A DNA stretch of 64,000 nt, from contig CANJKZ010000137.1 in the NCBI GenBank assembly GCA_947471745.1, positions 3,798,001-3,862,000 on the forward strand, read 5' to 3'. The position numbers and the translations under genes were made by a program. Position 1 is the first letter of the stretch. Each line of letters opens with the position of its first letter. Below are positions 39,901 through 51,874 of this stretch, piece after piece. This DNA comes from Closterium sp. Naga37s-1. Taxonomy: Eukaryota > Streptophyta > Zygnematophyceae > Desmidiales > Closteriaceae. The notes beneath the pieces were generated by a model. That model did no database searches, had not been told where the DNA came from, and was given only the letters and a program-made list of their open reading frames with translations.

Positions 39901-42843
39901 GCAAAACCAGGAGAAGATGAAGAACCTCCACTCCAGATCCCGCAACTCACGCCGGAGGAGGCAGCAGAACATCACACCCGCTACAAGCGTACCTCCGGCA
40001 TTCGCGCCGAGGACGATCTCTGGCACCAGCGGATGGGACACCCCTCGCGCCAGACTCTCGCCAACTGCCTCCGCGCTAAAGTATTCCCGCCAGGAGCACT
40101 GCTGCGCCCCGACGGAACGGAATTACAACACACCACCCCTCATCCAACCACTTGCACTGTCTGTCACACAGCTGCACTCTCCCACACCGCCTATCCCTCT
40201 CTGGAGCCGAGTACCAACCGCTACAAAAAGTTGGAGAAGGTCTACAGTGACTTCATCGTGCTCACCTGCGACGGACTCAACGGCGAAAAATACACACTGA
40301 CCTTCATCGATGCCTACTCACGCCACGTGTGGGTCGCCAACGTCGACGCCCGCTCCAAGGCTCCGGAGGTATTCCGCATCTTCCTCGCGCACGCGCAACG
40401 CCAGTCCGGGAGGAAATTGAAGATCTGGCAGAGTGATGGGGCAAAGGAATTTTGGAGCAATGAGCTGGAGAGTGTACTCACCGAGAAGGGGATCAAACAT
40501 GAGATTTCTCTCCCCTATGCTCACCCGCAGCAAGGTGTCGCCGAGAGGGTCAACCGCACGCTCATGACCAAAGTCCGCGCCATCATGAACCAGTCCGGCC
40601 TGCCAAAGAAATTTTGGCCCTACGCCATGAATCACGCGGTGCGCCTGCACAACCTCCTCTCCACCACCGCCAACAGGGATAACCTGTCCCCTCACATGAA
40701 GTGGACCGGCTCAAGGGGAGACCCCTCCATGCTGAGAGTTTGGGGGTGCATGGTGCAATATCGGCCGACTTTAGCAACAATCGGCAAGTTCGTTCATCGT
40801 GCGCGCTGGGGAGTTCATTTGGGGCTCAGTCACGAGCATAAAGGTTGGCTCATTCTTGACATCGACAGCAAGGAGATCGTTCCTGCGCGTGACATCCTCT
40901 TCTATGAACGACTCACCCTGAAGCAGTGGATCGAGGACGAGCGCCGAAACCAGGCACGCGGCTATGTCAACAGCGGCCGCAGCTTCGCGACTCCAGAAGA
41001 CGCAGCAGCAGCGACAGTAATGGACCGTGATGACACCGACGAACATCCCGGCATTCCTCCTCGCCCGCGCGACGACGACGACGATGACAGCGATGACGAC
41101 CCCGCGCCAGGACCATCACGGCGCCAAGCAGAGCCAAGCACCGCAGCACCCGGCTATGAGAGCGGAGACGACGACGTGGTGGAAGTCCCCACCAACACAG
41201 ACACCACCAATGTATCAGGCCTTCAACTTCTCGGCTTACACACATCTGTCTCTACTCTTGCACGGGCCGTGGAGCCAAAGAATCCTCGCCAGGCCCTAAC
41301 CGGTCCTCACGCCAAGGAGTGGCGTGCTGCGATGGATGCGGAGCTAAAGGCGCTGGAATCGCGTGACACCTGGGTCCTAGTCGATCATGCAGCAGTGAAG
41401 GGGAGAAGGGTGCTCAGCGGGAAGTGTGTTTTTCGCCTGAAAACTAACGCTGACGGCACTATCGAGCGTTTCAAGGCACGCTGGGTCGTACGCGGGTACG
41501 ATCAGCGCCATGGCATCGACTTCGATCAAACCTTCGCTCCCGTCAGTCGCCACACCTCAGTCCGGATTCTACTCGCCATTGCCGCCGCGAAGCACCTGCC
41601 ACTGCAACAGATCGACGTAAAGAACGCGTTTTTGTACGCGTTGGTGGACGCCACCATCTTTGTGGAGCAGCCGCACACCTATGGGGAAGGTGATTTCAGG
41701 GTCTGTCAACTGAAGAAGTCCCTCTACGGGATCAAGCAGGCGCCTCGCCTCTGGCAGCAGCACCTGCACAAAATTCTCCTCGAAATCGGCTTCAAGCAGC
41801 TCCCACACGACCCGGGAATGTATCTCCTTCACTTCAGTGGAGACTATATCCTCCTGACAGTCTACGTCGACGACCTGCTGTACACGGGCACCTGCAACAA
41901 ACTCCTCGATCAGTTTCAGGAGAACCTGGCGCAGCGCGTAGACATCACCATCAACCTCGAAGTGAAGCAGTTTTTGGGGTTAAACATCACTTACGCGCCA
42001 GAAGCAATCCATCTGTCAGCCTCCAAGTATGCAGAGCAGCTGGGGGAACGCTTCAACATCTCTCCTGCACCACTCTCAACTCCCTACCGCAACCCCAGCA
42101 CCAACTACAAACCGGATAACAAACCACTGTCACCTGTAGGACTCCAACTGTACCAGCAACTGGGTTGTCTGCTGTTCGCCTCTGTCACCTGTCGACCCGA
42201 CCTTTCGTACATCGCTAGCCAACTGGCGCAGTATTCTCGCAAGCCAGTAGCTGAGAACCAGCTGGACCTGGAACGCGCCCTGCAGTACTTCATCTCCACG
42301 CCTGACATTGGGCTCTCCTATTCCACGCTGACGACGACCTCCTTCAACCTCAACGGCTACGTGGACGCAGATCACGCCGCTGACCCTGACAATCGACGGT
42401 CCCGAACCGGCTTTGTTTTTTGCCTGGAACCAACTGAGCCAATCTCCTGGAACTCACAAAAGCAGGAGCTGGTTGCCCTGTCGTCGGCCGAAGCAGAATA
42501 CATCGCCGCGACAGCAGCAGTTCGCGAAGGCCAGTACCTGCAAGAGCTGTTACAGGAAGCGAAAATTCCAACCTCGCCTACCTTTCGCCTTCACTGCGAC
42601 AACCAGAGTGCCATCAGGATTGCGAACAAGCCTGGTTTCGTGAGCCGCACGAAGCACATCGCACTTCGGTATTTTTTCGTCAAGGACAAAATTGACCAAG
42701 GCAAAGTTGACCTCGCCTACTGCCCGACTACTGAGATGGCAGCAGACTTCCTCACCAAGCGCCCGCCACGCCAGCAGTACAAACACTGCTCTGACCTCAC
42801 CGGAGTAGTCAAGCGAGTCAGCTCCTCCTGCGCCCAGGAATGA
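36922..42843 (+). CDS. Copia C1 Gag-Pol with an in-frame UAA in gag
   Basis: The ATG at 36922 opens gag, but TAA at 37102-37104 follows codon 60; the same frame is then open from 37105 to 42843 (about 1912 codons). Visible parts: Gag (FDGKDFYTWSFELELLL), a zinc knuckle CKICKVFGHSTDRC (about 37911), and a protease site reading WYLESCCRQHM in place of the usual DSG. Integrase (WHQRMGHP, TFIDAYSRH, QSDGAKEF, PQQGVAERV), reverse transcriptase (YVDDLLY) and RNase H (SSAEAEYIAA, RTKHIALRYF) follow. At 41425-41427 a TGT (Cys) replaces the Trp of the usual KWVFRLK motif, which C2 keeps. The stop, the altered protease and the Trp change make activity doubtful, although stop read-through is conceivable. 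Confidence 0.88.
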
Positions 42844-42850
42844 AGGGGAG

Positions 42851-43248
42851 TGTTACGATATGAAGTTTTATGAGTAAGGCATTCCTGTATGCTGCAGGAG
42901 CCGACTCTACCGAGTACGAAGTCGAGGAGTCAGAAGATTCGAAGCGACGCAGCAACCGTCTGACCAAGACCGATGCAGGCAGAAACACTTGAAATGAAAA
43001 GAGCGGGAACAGGTTCAAAACGGGTTCCCGCGCCGCACGGTTTGAATTTGCTGTAATAAGGGAATGTACCCCTTAGAGTACATGGCTAGTCTAAGTCTTT
43101 TCGTATTCCCCTGTATTCTTATATAAACTCGATGTATGCATGCTTTTATCAACTCAGTCATTTACATTCACTCTGACCTGAGATTCAAATCTTCCGCTGC
43201 AACACTACTCTGCGATCAACCCTGAGTGATCCTTCACTAAGTCCCACT
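42851..43248 (+). repeat. Truncated 3' LTR of copia C1
   Basis: 398 of 411 bp, preceded by the purine tract GAAGGGGAG. The missing end (CGGGATTGTAACA in the 5' LTR) is replaced by AAGTCGTCATCAACATTGC, which leads into the eIF2D exon 8 copy. Confidence 0.9.
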
Positions 43249-43989
43249 AAGTCGTCATCAACATTGCTATCAACCACCCATGGCATGTTCCCACCTGTAC
43301 CACCCACCCCTCCCCATTGAACCCATCTACCCTCCCCTCCCCCCCTCACAGATAAGCGGCAAGGAGGACAAGCACCGAAAGGAGTTCATCCTTTCTGCTA
43401 TCAATTACCGCCACCCGACCCTCATCGCCTTCACGCCAGACAAGACAAACAAGCCCGCCCAGACCCCTGATGCTGCAACCCAAGATACATCCCCAGCCGC
43501 ACCTGGAGCACCGACCACCACCGCCACCACCACCACAACCACCAGCAGCAGCGGTAGCGGCAGCAGCAGCAGTGGAGGGCTGACAGTAGAGGAGGTATTC
43601 AAACCTACCCACCACGTGTCAGCCATTTTCGAAGCCGTAGGGCTCGACCCACACGCCTACTACTTCCCCTCGGCTCCTCGTGAAGCTGCTCTCAACTACA
43701 TCTCTCTCCACTCCCTCACCAAGCCCTCCGACCCCTCTATAGTCATCCTCGACGCACCGCTCTGCGACGCACTGTACAAAGGCGCGATAAAAAAGGGCGC
43801 CGCGTACCCTACGGAATGCCACAAGCGGGACGTGGGTCCGACTATAGTGAAGCACATGCAGGCGCATCACAGGGTGGAGAGAGCTTCTATCGGGAAAAGC
43901 ATCGTGCGCAAGGGAGGGTTGGTGCCGGTGCATATTCTGGTGGAGAGGCGGCAGGGCAACAAGAAGGTGACGCGCGTGTCGGGGCTGGA

Positions 43990-44122
43990 TGTCAGAATGC
44001 TAGGCAGGAATGGATCAACTAGGAAAGTGTTGGGTACAAATATGAAACCCTAGAAGGGGCTGTACCCCATATTGGCTACCCCACTACAGCCTAAACATAT
44101 ATAGCTTATACATAATTTGACA
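43990..44122 (-). repeat. 3' LTR of copia A' (133 bp)
   Basis: Differs from the 128-bp 5' LTR mainly by five extra bases (GAAAG type) and a few substitutions. Confidence 0.9.
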
Positions 44123-44353
44123 CACCCCCATAGGCAAAGTGGGGGAGAGCAAGGGGTCACGAGACCAGTCAAGAGAAGCAAAGCAAGCTCAGGGTGGGTC
44201 ACAACGTCACCACACACACTGAGCACAAGCAGAGGGCCACGAGGCCAGTTCACATGCAGAGGTATATATGCAACAACAGCAACACAGTGATCACTACCTA
44301 GCAAGGGCAAGCATGCAGGTATATACATATAAAGATCACTGTACAAGCAAAGT

Positions 44354-46372
44354 CTACAGCAAGTGAGGAAACGTGGGCACAAGGCCTAACAAAGTACAAA
44401 AGCGCTGATGATCAACAGGTGGAAGTGCCTTGGAGAATATATCAGCAGTGTTGGCCCGAGTGGCCACGTGAGCAAGACGAAGCTGACCACGCTGCTGCAA
44501 CTCTCGAGCCAGGAAGTAACGCAGAGCGATGTGCTTCGTTCTGTGCTCCGGTCTGTGCTCCTCACACAAGGCAATGGCGGCCTTGTTGTCTACGTACGGA
44601 ACTGGAGGAGAACGAGGCCGCTCTCCCAAGTCGGTTAGCAGGTAGGTGAGCCAGCGTAACTCCTGTGCAGCCATGGCTGTGGCGTAGATCTCAGCCTCAC
44701 AACTGGAGCTGAGAACAGAAGACGAGCGTGTAGACCACCAAGAAACAGATCCAGAGCCAAGACTGAAGGTGTAACCCTGTGACGACCGCTGCGTAGCCAG
44801 GTCGTCAACCCAAGAAGCGTTTGAGTGCCCAGTGAGGACAGCGTCGCCCCGTCCTCCAAGCACGAGCCCCATGCTTGATGTACTACACAAGTAGCGCAGT
44901 ACCCTCTTAGCAGCATCCATGTGCACCTTTCGGTGCCTACCAGGAGCCACATAGCGAGCCAGAAGGCCAAGAGGGTACGCAAGGTCAGGACAAGTGCAGG
45001 TCATCAGGTACATGAGGCAGCCCACTAGCTCTGGGTAAGGACCACTCGGCTCTACGGACTCGTCCGAAGGTGGAGCTGAGAGCAAGTGACCTATAGCCAG
45101 AGGAGTGGCCTGTGCCGAGGCCCAGGTGAAGGCGAAGCACTGAAGGACCTGCTGCACCATGTGTGACTGAGTCAGTGTGATGGTGCGGCGTGCTCTGTCC
45201 CGGGTGATCTGCAAGCCAAGGTAACTGCGCGGCTCACCCAGGTCTGTGCACGTGTGTCTCTTCTGCAGCTCCGACTTCACCAGGGCGAGAGCCTCAGTAT
45301 CAGCAGTGGCAAAGACCAAGTTGTCGACGTACACGAGGATGTAGAACGGCGTCAGCGAAGTGTCGGTGCGCAGAAACAGCGACGGGTCAGCAGTGGAAGG
45401 AGCAAACCCAAGAGCCTCAAGTGTCGTCCTCAGTGTGTCGAGCCACTCACGCGGCGCCTGGCGGAGACCGTAGACTGGTCGCCGGAGGCTCCACTGGGTA
45501 CCAAGAGGGAACAACCCAGTGAAGCCAGGTGGGCGGCACAGCCAGATCTCCTCGTGCAGGCTGCCCTGTAAGAAAGCTGTGCTGAATTCAAGAGAGTGAA
45601 GCTCGTAGTCACGCTGAGCGGCAACGTGCAGCAGCACCCGAAGAGTGGTCATCTTCGGGGTGGGGGAGAAGGTCTGGAAGAATTTAACTCCCTCCCGCTG
45701 ACTGAAGCCTTGAGCAACGTAACGAGCCTTGAAGACAGGCGTAGAACCCGGCGACCGCTTCACCCTGAAAATCCATATGCCATTCACGATGTTCGCCCCA
45801 GGAGGGGGAACCTCGTCGACGTAAGTGCCTGTGGACTTCCAGGATGCCATCTCTGCATCCATGGTTGTCTGCCACTGAGAGGAGTACTCACTCGTGATCG
45901 CCTCAGCGTAAGAGCGCGGGTTCGGGATGTCTGGAGCATCCGGGTCTCCCTCAGGGGCAAGCAGCATGGCCACGAGATGAGGCGCAGCGGCTGCAAGACA
46001 CTCAAGGTCCTCCTGCCTGTCCTCAAGGACGTCCGTGCCAAGAGCACACTCACCCCTGGCGGACGGAGGACAGGCAGACTCAGACTTAGCAACAAGACTA
46101 GTGGCGTAGTCTATACGGCAGGCAGCAGCAAAGTCAACAAGCTCAGCGACGAAGGCAGACGCGGCAGCAGACTCAAACGACGGGTCAGTGACAACAGTGG
46201 CTAGCAGACGCATGATAGTAGGGTGAGCAGACGCAGGAGGGGACGGCAGGGGAACACGCTGCGGAGCAGAGGAAGGACGCAGAGCCATGAGGTGTGTGCC
46301 GGGGTCAGCCGGCGGACGCTCACGAGGAACACGACAACCAGTACGACCAGTGCGGACAGTGCGAACAGGCAA
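44354..46372 (-). pseudogene. Reverse transcriptase/RNase H of copia A'
   Basis: A 672-codon open frame on the minus strand with copia RT motifs (WIFRVKRSPGS, FSTAFLQGSLHEEIWL, VYGLRQAPREW) and an RNase H domain (SSSCEAEIYATAMAAQELRWL, HRTKHIALRYF). The RT active site reads YVDNLVF where YVDDLVF is expected, so the second catalytic Asp is lost. The frame is cut from the upstream integrase by frameshifts and the Ala/Gly-rich linker. Confidence 0.9.
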
Positions 46373-46384
46373 GACAGGATAGAC

Positions 46385-49300
46385 GCAGGCTCACGACGCT
46401 CAGTAAGACCCCCTGTCTGCTCAGTGTAAGGAGAAGCAGCAGGCAGCGGTGAGCCAGGCTGTAACGGAAGACCAGTAGATGACGGGAGGCTAAGAACCTG
46501 GCAAAGCACGGAGTCAGGCGGTGGCAGGGACGAAGGCGATGACGGAGCGAAGAACTGGCACGGCTGTGCAGGGCCACCAGCACCAGTAGCTCCAGCACCT
46601 CCAGCAGCTCCAGAACCTCCAGCTCCAGCGCCTCCAGCGCCAGCACCTCCACCAGTTCCAGAACCTCCAGCGCCAGCACCTCCAGTACCAGCACCTCCAG
46701 CAGCTCCAGAACCTCCAGCTCCAGCGCCTCCAGAGCTAGCATCTCCAGTACCAGCACCTCCAGCAGCTCTAGAACCTCCAGCTACAGCACCTCCAGTACC
46801 AGTACCACCAGCAGCAGCACCCCCAGAACCAGCACCTCTAGTCCCAGGGTCTCCAGTCTCAGTGTCTCTAATAGCAGCACCCCCAGAACCGGCACCTCCA
46901 GCTCCAGGACCTCTAACCTCAGAGTCGACAGCAGCACCTCCAGGTTCGGCAGTACCTCCAGTCCCAGCAGCTCCAGTACCTCCAGTACGAGCACCTCCGG
47001 GACCAGCGGCTCGTGGAACCCCAGTAGAAACACCTCCAGTAGCAGAGTCACTAGCTCCAGCGCCTCCTGCAGCAAGGGCCCCCAGCTCCAGCAGCGCGAC
47101 CCTGACGGCTAACGTACCACTCACGCAGCTGCTGTGGGGAGAGAGGGACAGCGCCAGCTCCAGTGCCTCCAACACCAGCGCCTCTTGTAGCAGGGCCCCC
47201 AGCTCCAGCAGCGCGACCCTGACGGCTAACGTACCACTCACGCAGCTGCTGCGTGGAGAGAGGGACACGCCTACGAGAGCGCTGCGGCGAGGCACCAGCG
47301 GAGCGACTACGGAGGCGGCCGCTGCATGGAGACTGCTCACTAGGCGCCTCAGTGCCCCCAGGCGCAGCACCCCCAGACTCAGTACCCTCAGGCTCAGCAC
47401 CCCCAAACTCCTCACGCCCAGGCTCAGCACCTCCAGGCTCTGCACCCTCAGGCTCAGCACCCCCAAGCTCCGCACCCTTAGGCTCAGCACCCCCAGGCTC
47501 CGCACCCCCAGGCTCCGCACCCCCAGGCTCCACACCCCCAAGCTCAGCACCCCCAGAAGCAGCAGCCCGAGCAGGACCACCCCCAGCAGGACCTGAGTCA
47601 CCAGTGACCTGAACCGGCTCAGTCAAGGGAGGAGGGTCTACCTGAGACACACCTGAAGGAGCAGGATCGGGAGCGGGGAGGGGATTTACCTGGGGAGGAC
47701 CTGGAGCGAGGAAGAGCAGCGGGGGGGGGGAGAGGGGCAGTGCGGTAGGGAAACAGACGGTAAAAGGGGACCGACTCGTCAAAGGTGACGTCCTGAGACG
47801 CAAAGACACGACGCGAGGCGGGGTCGTAAATCTGCCAGCCAGGCGCGTCAGGGGGGAAACCAAGGAAGACGCAGGGAATGGCGCGAGGGGAGAGCTTGTT
47901 GTCAGAGGTCCACTGGTGATCCCCGATTGATCCTAGGGAAGGGATACAGGCATGTTGGCCTGGGGGATTATGGGCGCACTGGCCCGCTACTTAACAAGCC
48001 CTTTTATCCCAATGGTCTAGTGGTTGGGATTCTAACATGGTATCAGAGCAAAGGTCTCGGGTTCAAATCCCAGTGTGTGCACTTTGGGCATCCCAGTGCG
48101 GGGGGGTGTCAGAGGTCCACTGGTGATTCCGATTGATCCTAGGGAAGGGTTACAGGCACGTTGGCCTGGGGGGTTATGGGCGCACTTACCCGCTACACAA
48201 ACAAGCCCTTTTATCCCAGTGGTTAGTGGCTGGGATTCTGACATGTTATCAGAGCGAAGGTCTCGGGTTCGAATCTTGGTGTGTGCACTTCGGGCATCCC
48301 AGTGCGGGGGGGTGTCAGAGGTCCACTGGTGATCCCCGATTGATCCTAGGGAAGGGATACAGGCATGTTGGCCTGGGGGGTTATGGGCGCACTGACCCGC
48401 TACTTAACAAGCCCTTTTATCCCAATGGTCTAGTGGTTGGGATTCTGACACTTGTCTGCAGTGGTATCGCGGACAAAGGCACGAGCACCCCAGACCCGGA
48501 ACCGCGACGCATCGCCAACCTCCCCCGTCCAACGTAGCGTGGGCGAAATCTCCGGAACGGAGACACGGGGCCAGAGGTTGAGCTGATGCGCGGCGTACTG
48601 GACTGCAAACGACCACAGAAAATGGGGGGCAGAGAGGCCAATGCGGAGGTGCTCAGCAACCCCATTCTGCTGCGGAGAGGCCGGAAGCGTGAACGTCTGG
48701 CGGATGCCGTGCTCCTCACAATAGGCTCGCAAGAGGTCAGAGGAGAACTCACCACCTCTGTCAGTGTGCAGACGCAGGACAGGAAAGTCCGACTCGAACC
48801 CCTCGCGGAGCTGGAGACGAACAGCGCGGATCCAAGGGATCAAAACATCAGGGACATCCCCCTTGCGCTGCAAGGCGAAGACCGTGGTGTAACGCGTGTA
48901 GTCGTCGACGACCAGCAGGAAGTACCGCTCGTGGCCGTGTCCACGGACGTGGGCCGGGCCCCACACGTCCAGGTGGAGAGTCTGCAGTGGAGCCTCTGTG
49001 GGAGGGAACGAGGAGGAGTGAGGAGCGGCGCGCTGCCGCCCCTCGACGCAAGGAATGCAGGGTGGCGCAGGCGAGGGAGGGAGGGAGGGCAGAGACCTGG
49101 GAAGACAAGAGACCAGTAGGCGAGAGTGCATGCCACGAAGGCGAGGCAAGGAGGGGTGACCAAGGTGGTGGTGCCAAAGGAGAGTCTGGTGCGACAGGCG
49201 ACGACACTCACACTAAGTAGCTACCTGAGCGGACGCGTACAACTGCGGAGACAAAGGGGTGTAGCGCGACGCGGTGGTGAGGGTGTACAGACTGGACCCA

Positions 49301-49605
49301 AGCGCACGTGTGAACGTGGCCAGGTGGCGGCCAGTCCGAGAGCACGTGCAGATCGCCACACGCTGTCCTCCAGGAGTAAAGGTGTCACCAGGTTCGTAGA
49401 GAACGAGGGGAGGTGGAGACCAGACAGCTCACCAGACGGGACCGCCGGACACGGAAGCACAGTGGTGGACCGTGCTAGCACTGGGCCCCCAGAGGGGTCA
49501 GCCAGTGAGACAGGGACAGGTGCAGGGAGGGGAGTGACTGTGGTGCTGTCGCGAAAGAAACAGCGGGAAGCACTAGATTCAAGTGTAAAGGTGTGCAAGG
49601 CCTGA
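46385..49605 (-). pseudogene. Protease, integrase and linker remains of copia A'
   Basis: On the minus strand 49598-49221 has the protease region with LESSASRCFF where copia A has LDSGASRSFF (the D, and the G of DSG, are altered). 49149-48430 has the integrase core (DVWGP, LHTDRGGEF, PQQNGVAEH), interrupted by the nested array at 47900-48450. 47863-47051 and 47601-46385 are integrase tail and a long Ala/Gly/Glu-rich linker whose repeats (GCTGGAGGTGCT type) read open in several frames. Several frameshifts separate the parts. Confidence 0.85.
47900..48450 (+). mobile_element. Miniature LTR array (LTR-I-LTR-I-LTR) with tRNA-like promoter boxes
   Basis: Three LTRs of 137-138 bp (47900-48037, 48107-48243, 48313-48450; TGTCAGAGGTCC to TTCTRACA) alternate with two interiors of about 69 bp. 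TSD CTTGT at 47895-47899 and 48451-48455, and removing the array restores the copia integrase sequence. Each interior has a primer site (TGGTATCAGAGC, TGTTATCAGAGC) and a G-rich tract (GCGGGGGGG) and little else. The LTR end has TGGTCTAGTGG (48013-48023), a perfect tRNA A-box, and the interior GGTTCAAATCC (48060-48070), a B-box, 36 bases apart. This spacing matches tRNA genes. Confidence 0.9.
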
Positions 49606-49691
49606 GTGGACGCAGTACAAGGGAGAACAGACTCACAAGCACCTAGGGCTGCAGGCTCTATACCTGGGGCTATACCTGGGTCAGGCGGTAC

Positions 49692-50025
49692 TCACAAGTA
49701 GCAGTCACCCTCAGCACTAACAGTCAATGCATACATGGCAGCAAGAATAGCATCATACTCAAGATCAAAGATAGGAACATCACGCCTAAGCAGATCTGCC
49801 CAAGGGGGAAACTCAGTAGCCTCAGGAAACTTGATGCGCCAAGCGTCACTAAGCCGAGAGAAGCAGCGGTACTCCGTGTGAAAGCCGTTGCATGGGCGAC
49901 CAGCGCGGGGACCTGTGCGAATGGTATAGGTGCAGCGAACAGGACCCCCAGACGCCCCACGCTGAGCGTACCAGTCATGAAACTGCTGAGGCGTGGGGGT
50001 CTGACGCTGACGCTGCTGCTGCTGC

Positions 50026-50094
<69 letters not shown>

Positions 50095-51114
50095 CCATGG
50101 CCACCACTGGAGCTCCCCTTCTGGCCGGCTCCACTCCAGCTCCCACCACCGCTACCACCACCGCTCCCTCCTCCCCCACTCCCGCCGCTGCCACCTCCAC
50201 TGCCCCCGGTACCCCCGCCGCCCCCACCACCACCTCCACCCCCACGACCACCCCCACCACCTCCACCACCCCCGCCGCCTCCACCACCGCCCCCTCCACC
50301 GCCACCTCCACCTCCCCTGCCACCCCTGCTGCCCCTGGCGCTGCGGCGCTTCCCACTAGGAGCGGAAGCAGCTCCGACCTCCTCAGCACCAAGGTAGTCG
50401 AGAGCAGCTGCAGCAGAGGCGTAGGAGGGGGCAAGAGGGGAGGGGGAGCACCCCTCAAAGAGGGGAGTGCGAGGAGTGCCACGAGCAGCAGCTACAGCGA
50501 GAATGCTCTTTTCAGCTGCTAGGAGGTGCGTCTCGAAGTCGGCTACAGTGAGAGTGGTCGGGTCTAGGGCGAGAAAGTGGTCCTTGACTGAGCGAAGAGT
50601 GTCAGGGAGGCGGGTGATGAGGAAGTAGAGAGTAAAGTACATCGGGGGGGTGATTCTCGGCGAGGAACTCGTTTGAAAGGGCGGCACAATAGTGAGCGTC
50701 ACTAGCGCGGAGGTGAGAGATGAGGTCCTCAGCGGTGGTAAACGAGGACAGGTCGGGGAACAGTTAGGGTAGCATGAGACGGCCTACGGCTGTAGTGGCT
50801 GGGGAAGAGTAGCGGACAACTACAGCCTCATACAGTGCCTTAGCAGTCTTGTGCTGACTAAAGTGCGCGCGCTCAGTAATCGGCAGATGGTTGCGAATAG
50901 CGAGGCGCGCAGCAGCATCGCGAGTCTGCCACTGTGAGCGGTCAAGAGCGGTAGCAGTGTCAGCAGGAGCAATGGAAGTGCCAGTCACGTAATCGAACAG
51001 TGAAACTCCGTCTTTGGCATCAGTCAGAAGGAACAGTTGCAGGTCATCGAGCCAAGTGGCAAACTCTATCGGGCGACCGTCAGAATCGAAAGCTAGGACA
51101 TTGAGAGTCGCCAT
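49692..51114 (-). pseudogene. Broken gag of copia A' with polyglutamine and polyglycine tracts
   Basis: Starts at ATG 51114-51112 (MATLNVLAFDSDGRPIEF). A TAA at 50764-50766 follows RLMLP, the frame goes on, and a frameshift near the C run at 50645-50652 leads into 50644-49692. That part has FLITRLPDTLRSV, then a Gly-rich stretch of about 60 residues and a Gln run coded by CAG repeats (about 50016-50092). Next comes CTYTIRTGPRAGRPC with H and C further on, conserved in copia A and therefore probably the element's nucleic-acid-binding motif in place of a standard zinc knuckle. Confidence 0.85.
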
Positions 51115-51746
51115 GAGTGCAGCACAGGTGAGAGAGGCGCGTAGGCAGCAAGGCAGAGCACAGACAGGAGAAGCTGCGCACAGGGTGGCAGCGGCGGCGC
51201 ACAAGCTGCTGAGGCGGCACACACATGGCTAGGGCGGCACGCAGGGCAGCAGCGAGGCGCGTGCAGGCTGCTGAAGCGGCGCGCGGGCGGGTAAGGCAGC
51301 GCGCGAGGCAGGAGCGGGCCGCGCTAGGGCGGCGGACGCGGCGCGCTGGGCAGCAGCGGGTTGCGTGGGCGGCGGACGCGGCGCGCGGGGCAGCAGCAGG
51401 CTGCTCGGGCGGCGGACGCGGCGCGCTGGGCAGTAGCGGGCTGCGCGGGCGGCGGACGCGGCGCGCGGGGCAGCAGCGGGCTGCACGGGCGGCGGACGCG
51501 GCGTGCGGGGCAGCAGCGAGCCGCGCGCGGGCTCCTAAGGTGGCGCGCGGGGCAGGACCAGGCGGCGCGCTCGGGACTAGGGCAGCGCGCGCAGGCAAGG
51601 CAGAGGCGCGCGCGGGCAGCGCAGAGCAGGCAAGGCAGGGCGCGCGCGGGCAGCGCATCGTAGGCACGACGTGGGGCAGCTCAGTAACCGCAACGGTAGG
51701 TGGGCCCTAAAAAATCGGTCCTACGGACCTACTGCTCTAAATACCA
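51115..51746 (-). repeat. GC-rich leader of copia A' with 38-bp-type repeats, GGGCCCACC and primer site
   Basis: Repeats of GCGGGCGGCGGACGCGGCGC type fill 51340-51520. On the minus strand the primer site TGGTATTTAGAGC lies just inside 51747 and TTAGGGCCCACC at about 51699-51712. Confidence 0.85.
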
Positions 51747-51874
51747 TGTCAGAATGCTAGGCAGGAATGGATCAACTAGTGTTGGGTACAAATATGAAAC
51801 CCTAGAAGGGGTTGTACCCCATATTGGCTACCCCACTACAGCCTAAACATATATAGCATATATATAATTTGACA
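51747..51874 (-). repeat. 5' LTR of copia A' (128 bp)
   Basis: Ends at plus-strand TTTGACA followed by TSD copy CTGGA, where eIF2D exon 8 resumes. Confidence 0.92.

Larger units (their letters stand above)
36417..43248 (+). mobile_element. Ty1/copia element C1, 3' LTR truncated by the tandem-repeat junction
   Basis: 5' LTR 36417-36827 (411 bp, TGTTACGATATG to TGTAACA). The 3' LTR from 42851 matches it only to 43248, lacking the last 13 bases, where it is fused to eIF2D intron sequence. No TSD can therefore be found. The LTRs differ at about seven positions. The interior has a gag start and a nearly complete gag-pol frame, and the whole element is repeated at 55867-62701. Confidence 0.92.
43990..51874 (-). 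mobile_element. Ty1/copia element A' (degenerate), 7885 bp, minus strand
   Basis: LTRs 43990-44122 (133 bp) and 51747-51874 (128 bp), plus-strand ends TGTCAGAATGC and AATTTGACA, TSD CTGGA at 43985-43989 and 51875-51879. The intact site is seen in eIF2D exon 8 of unit 1 (GGGGCTGGAGGCTT). On the minus strand the primer site TGGTATTTAGAGC follows the right-hand (5') LTR, then TTAGGGCCCACC. The purine tract ATGGGGGTG next to 44122 equals that of copia A. A full gag is present but broken, pol is fragmented, and a tiny LTR array is nested in integrase. Confidence 0.95.

Noticed and set aside
43280-44053. A 257-codon eIF2D-related gene in unit 2 (and 62733-63506 in unit 3)
   Set aside because: The frame runs from intron sequence through the exon 8 copy into a copia LTR; it is a fragment without its own start or stop.
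48013-48075. A true tRNA gene
   Set aside because: A- and B-boxes and spacing fit, but no acceptor-stem pairing or normal anticodon arm was found, and it spans an LTR/primer-site junction inside a mobile element.
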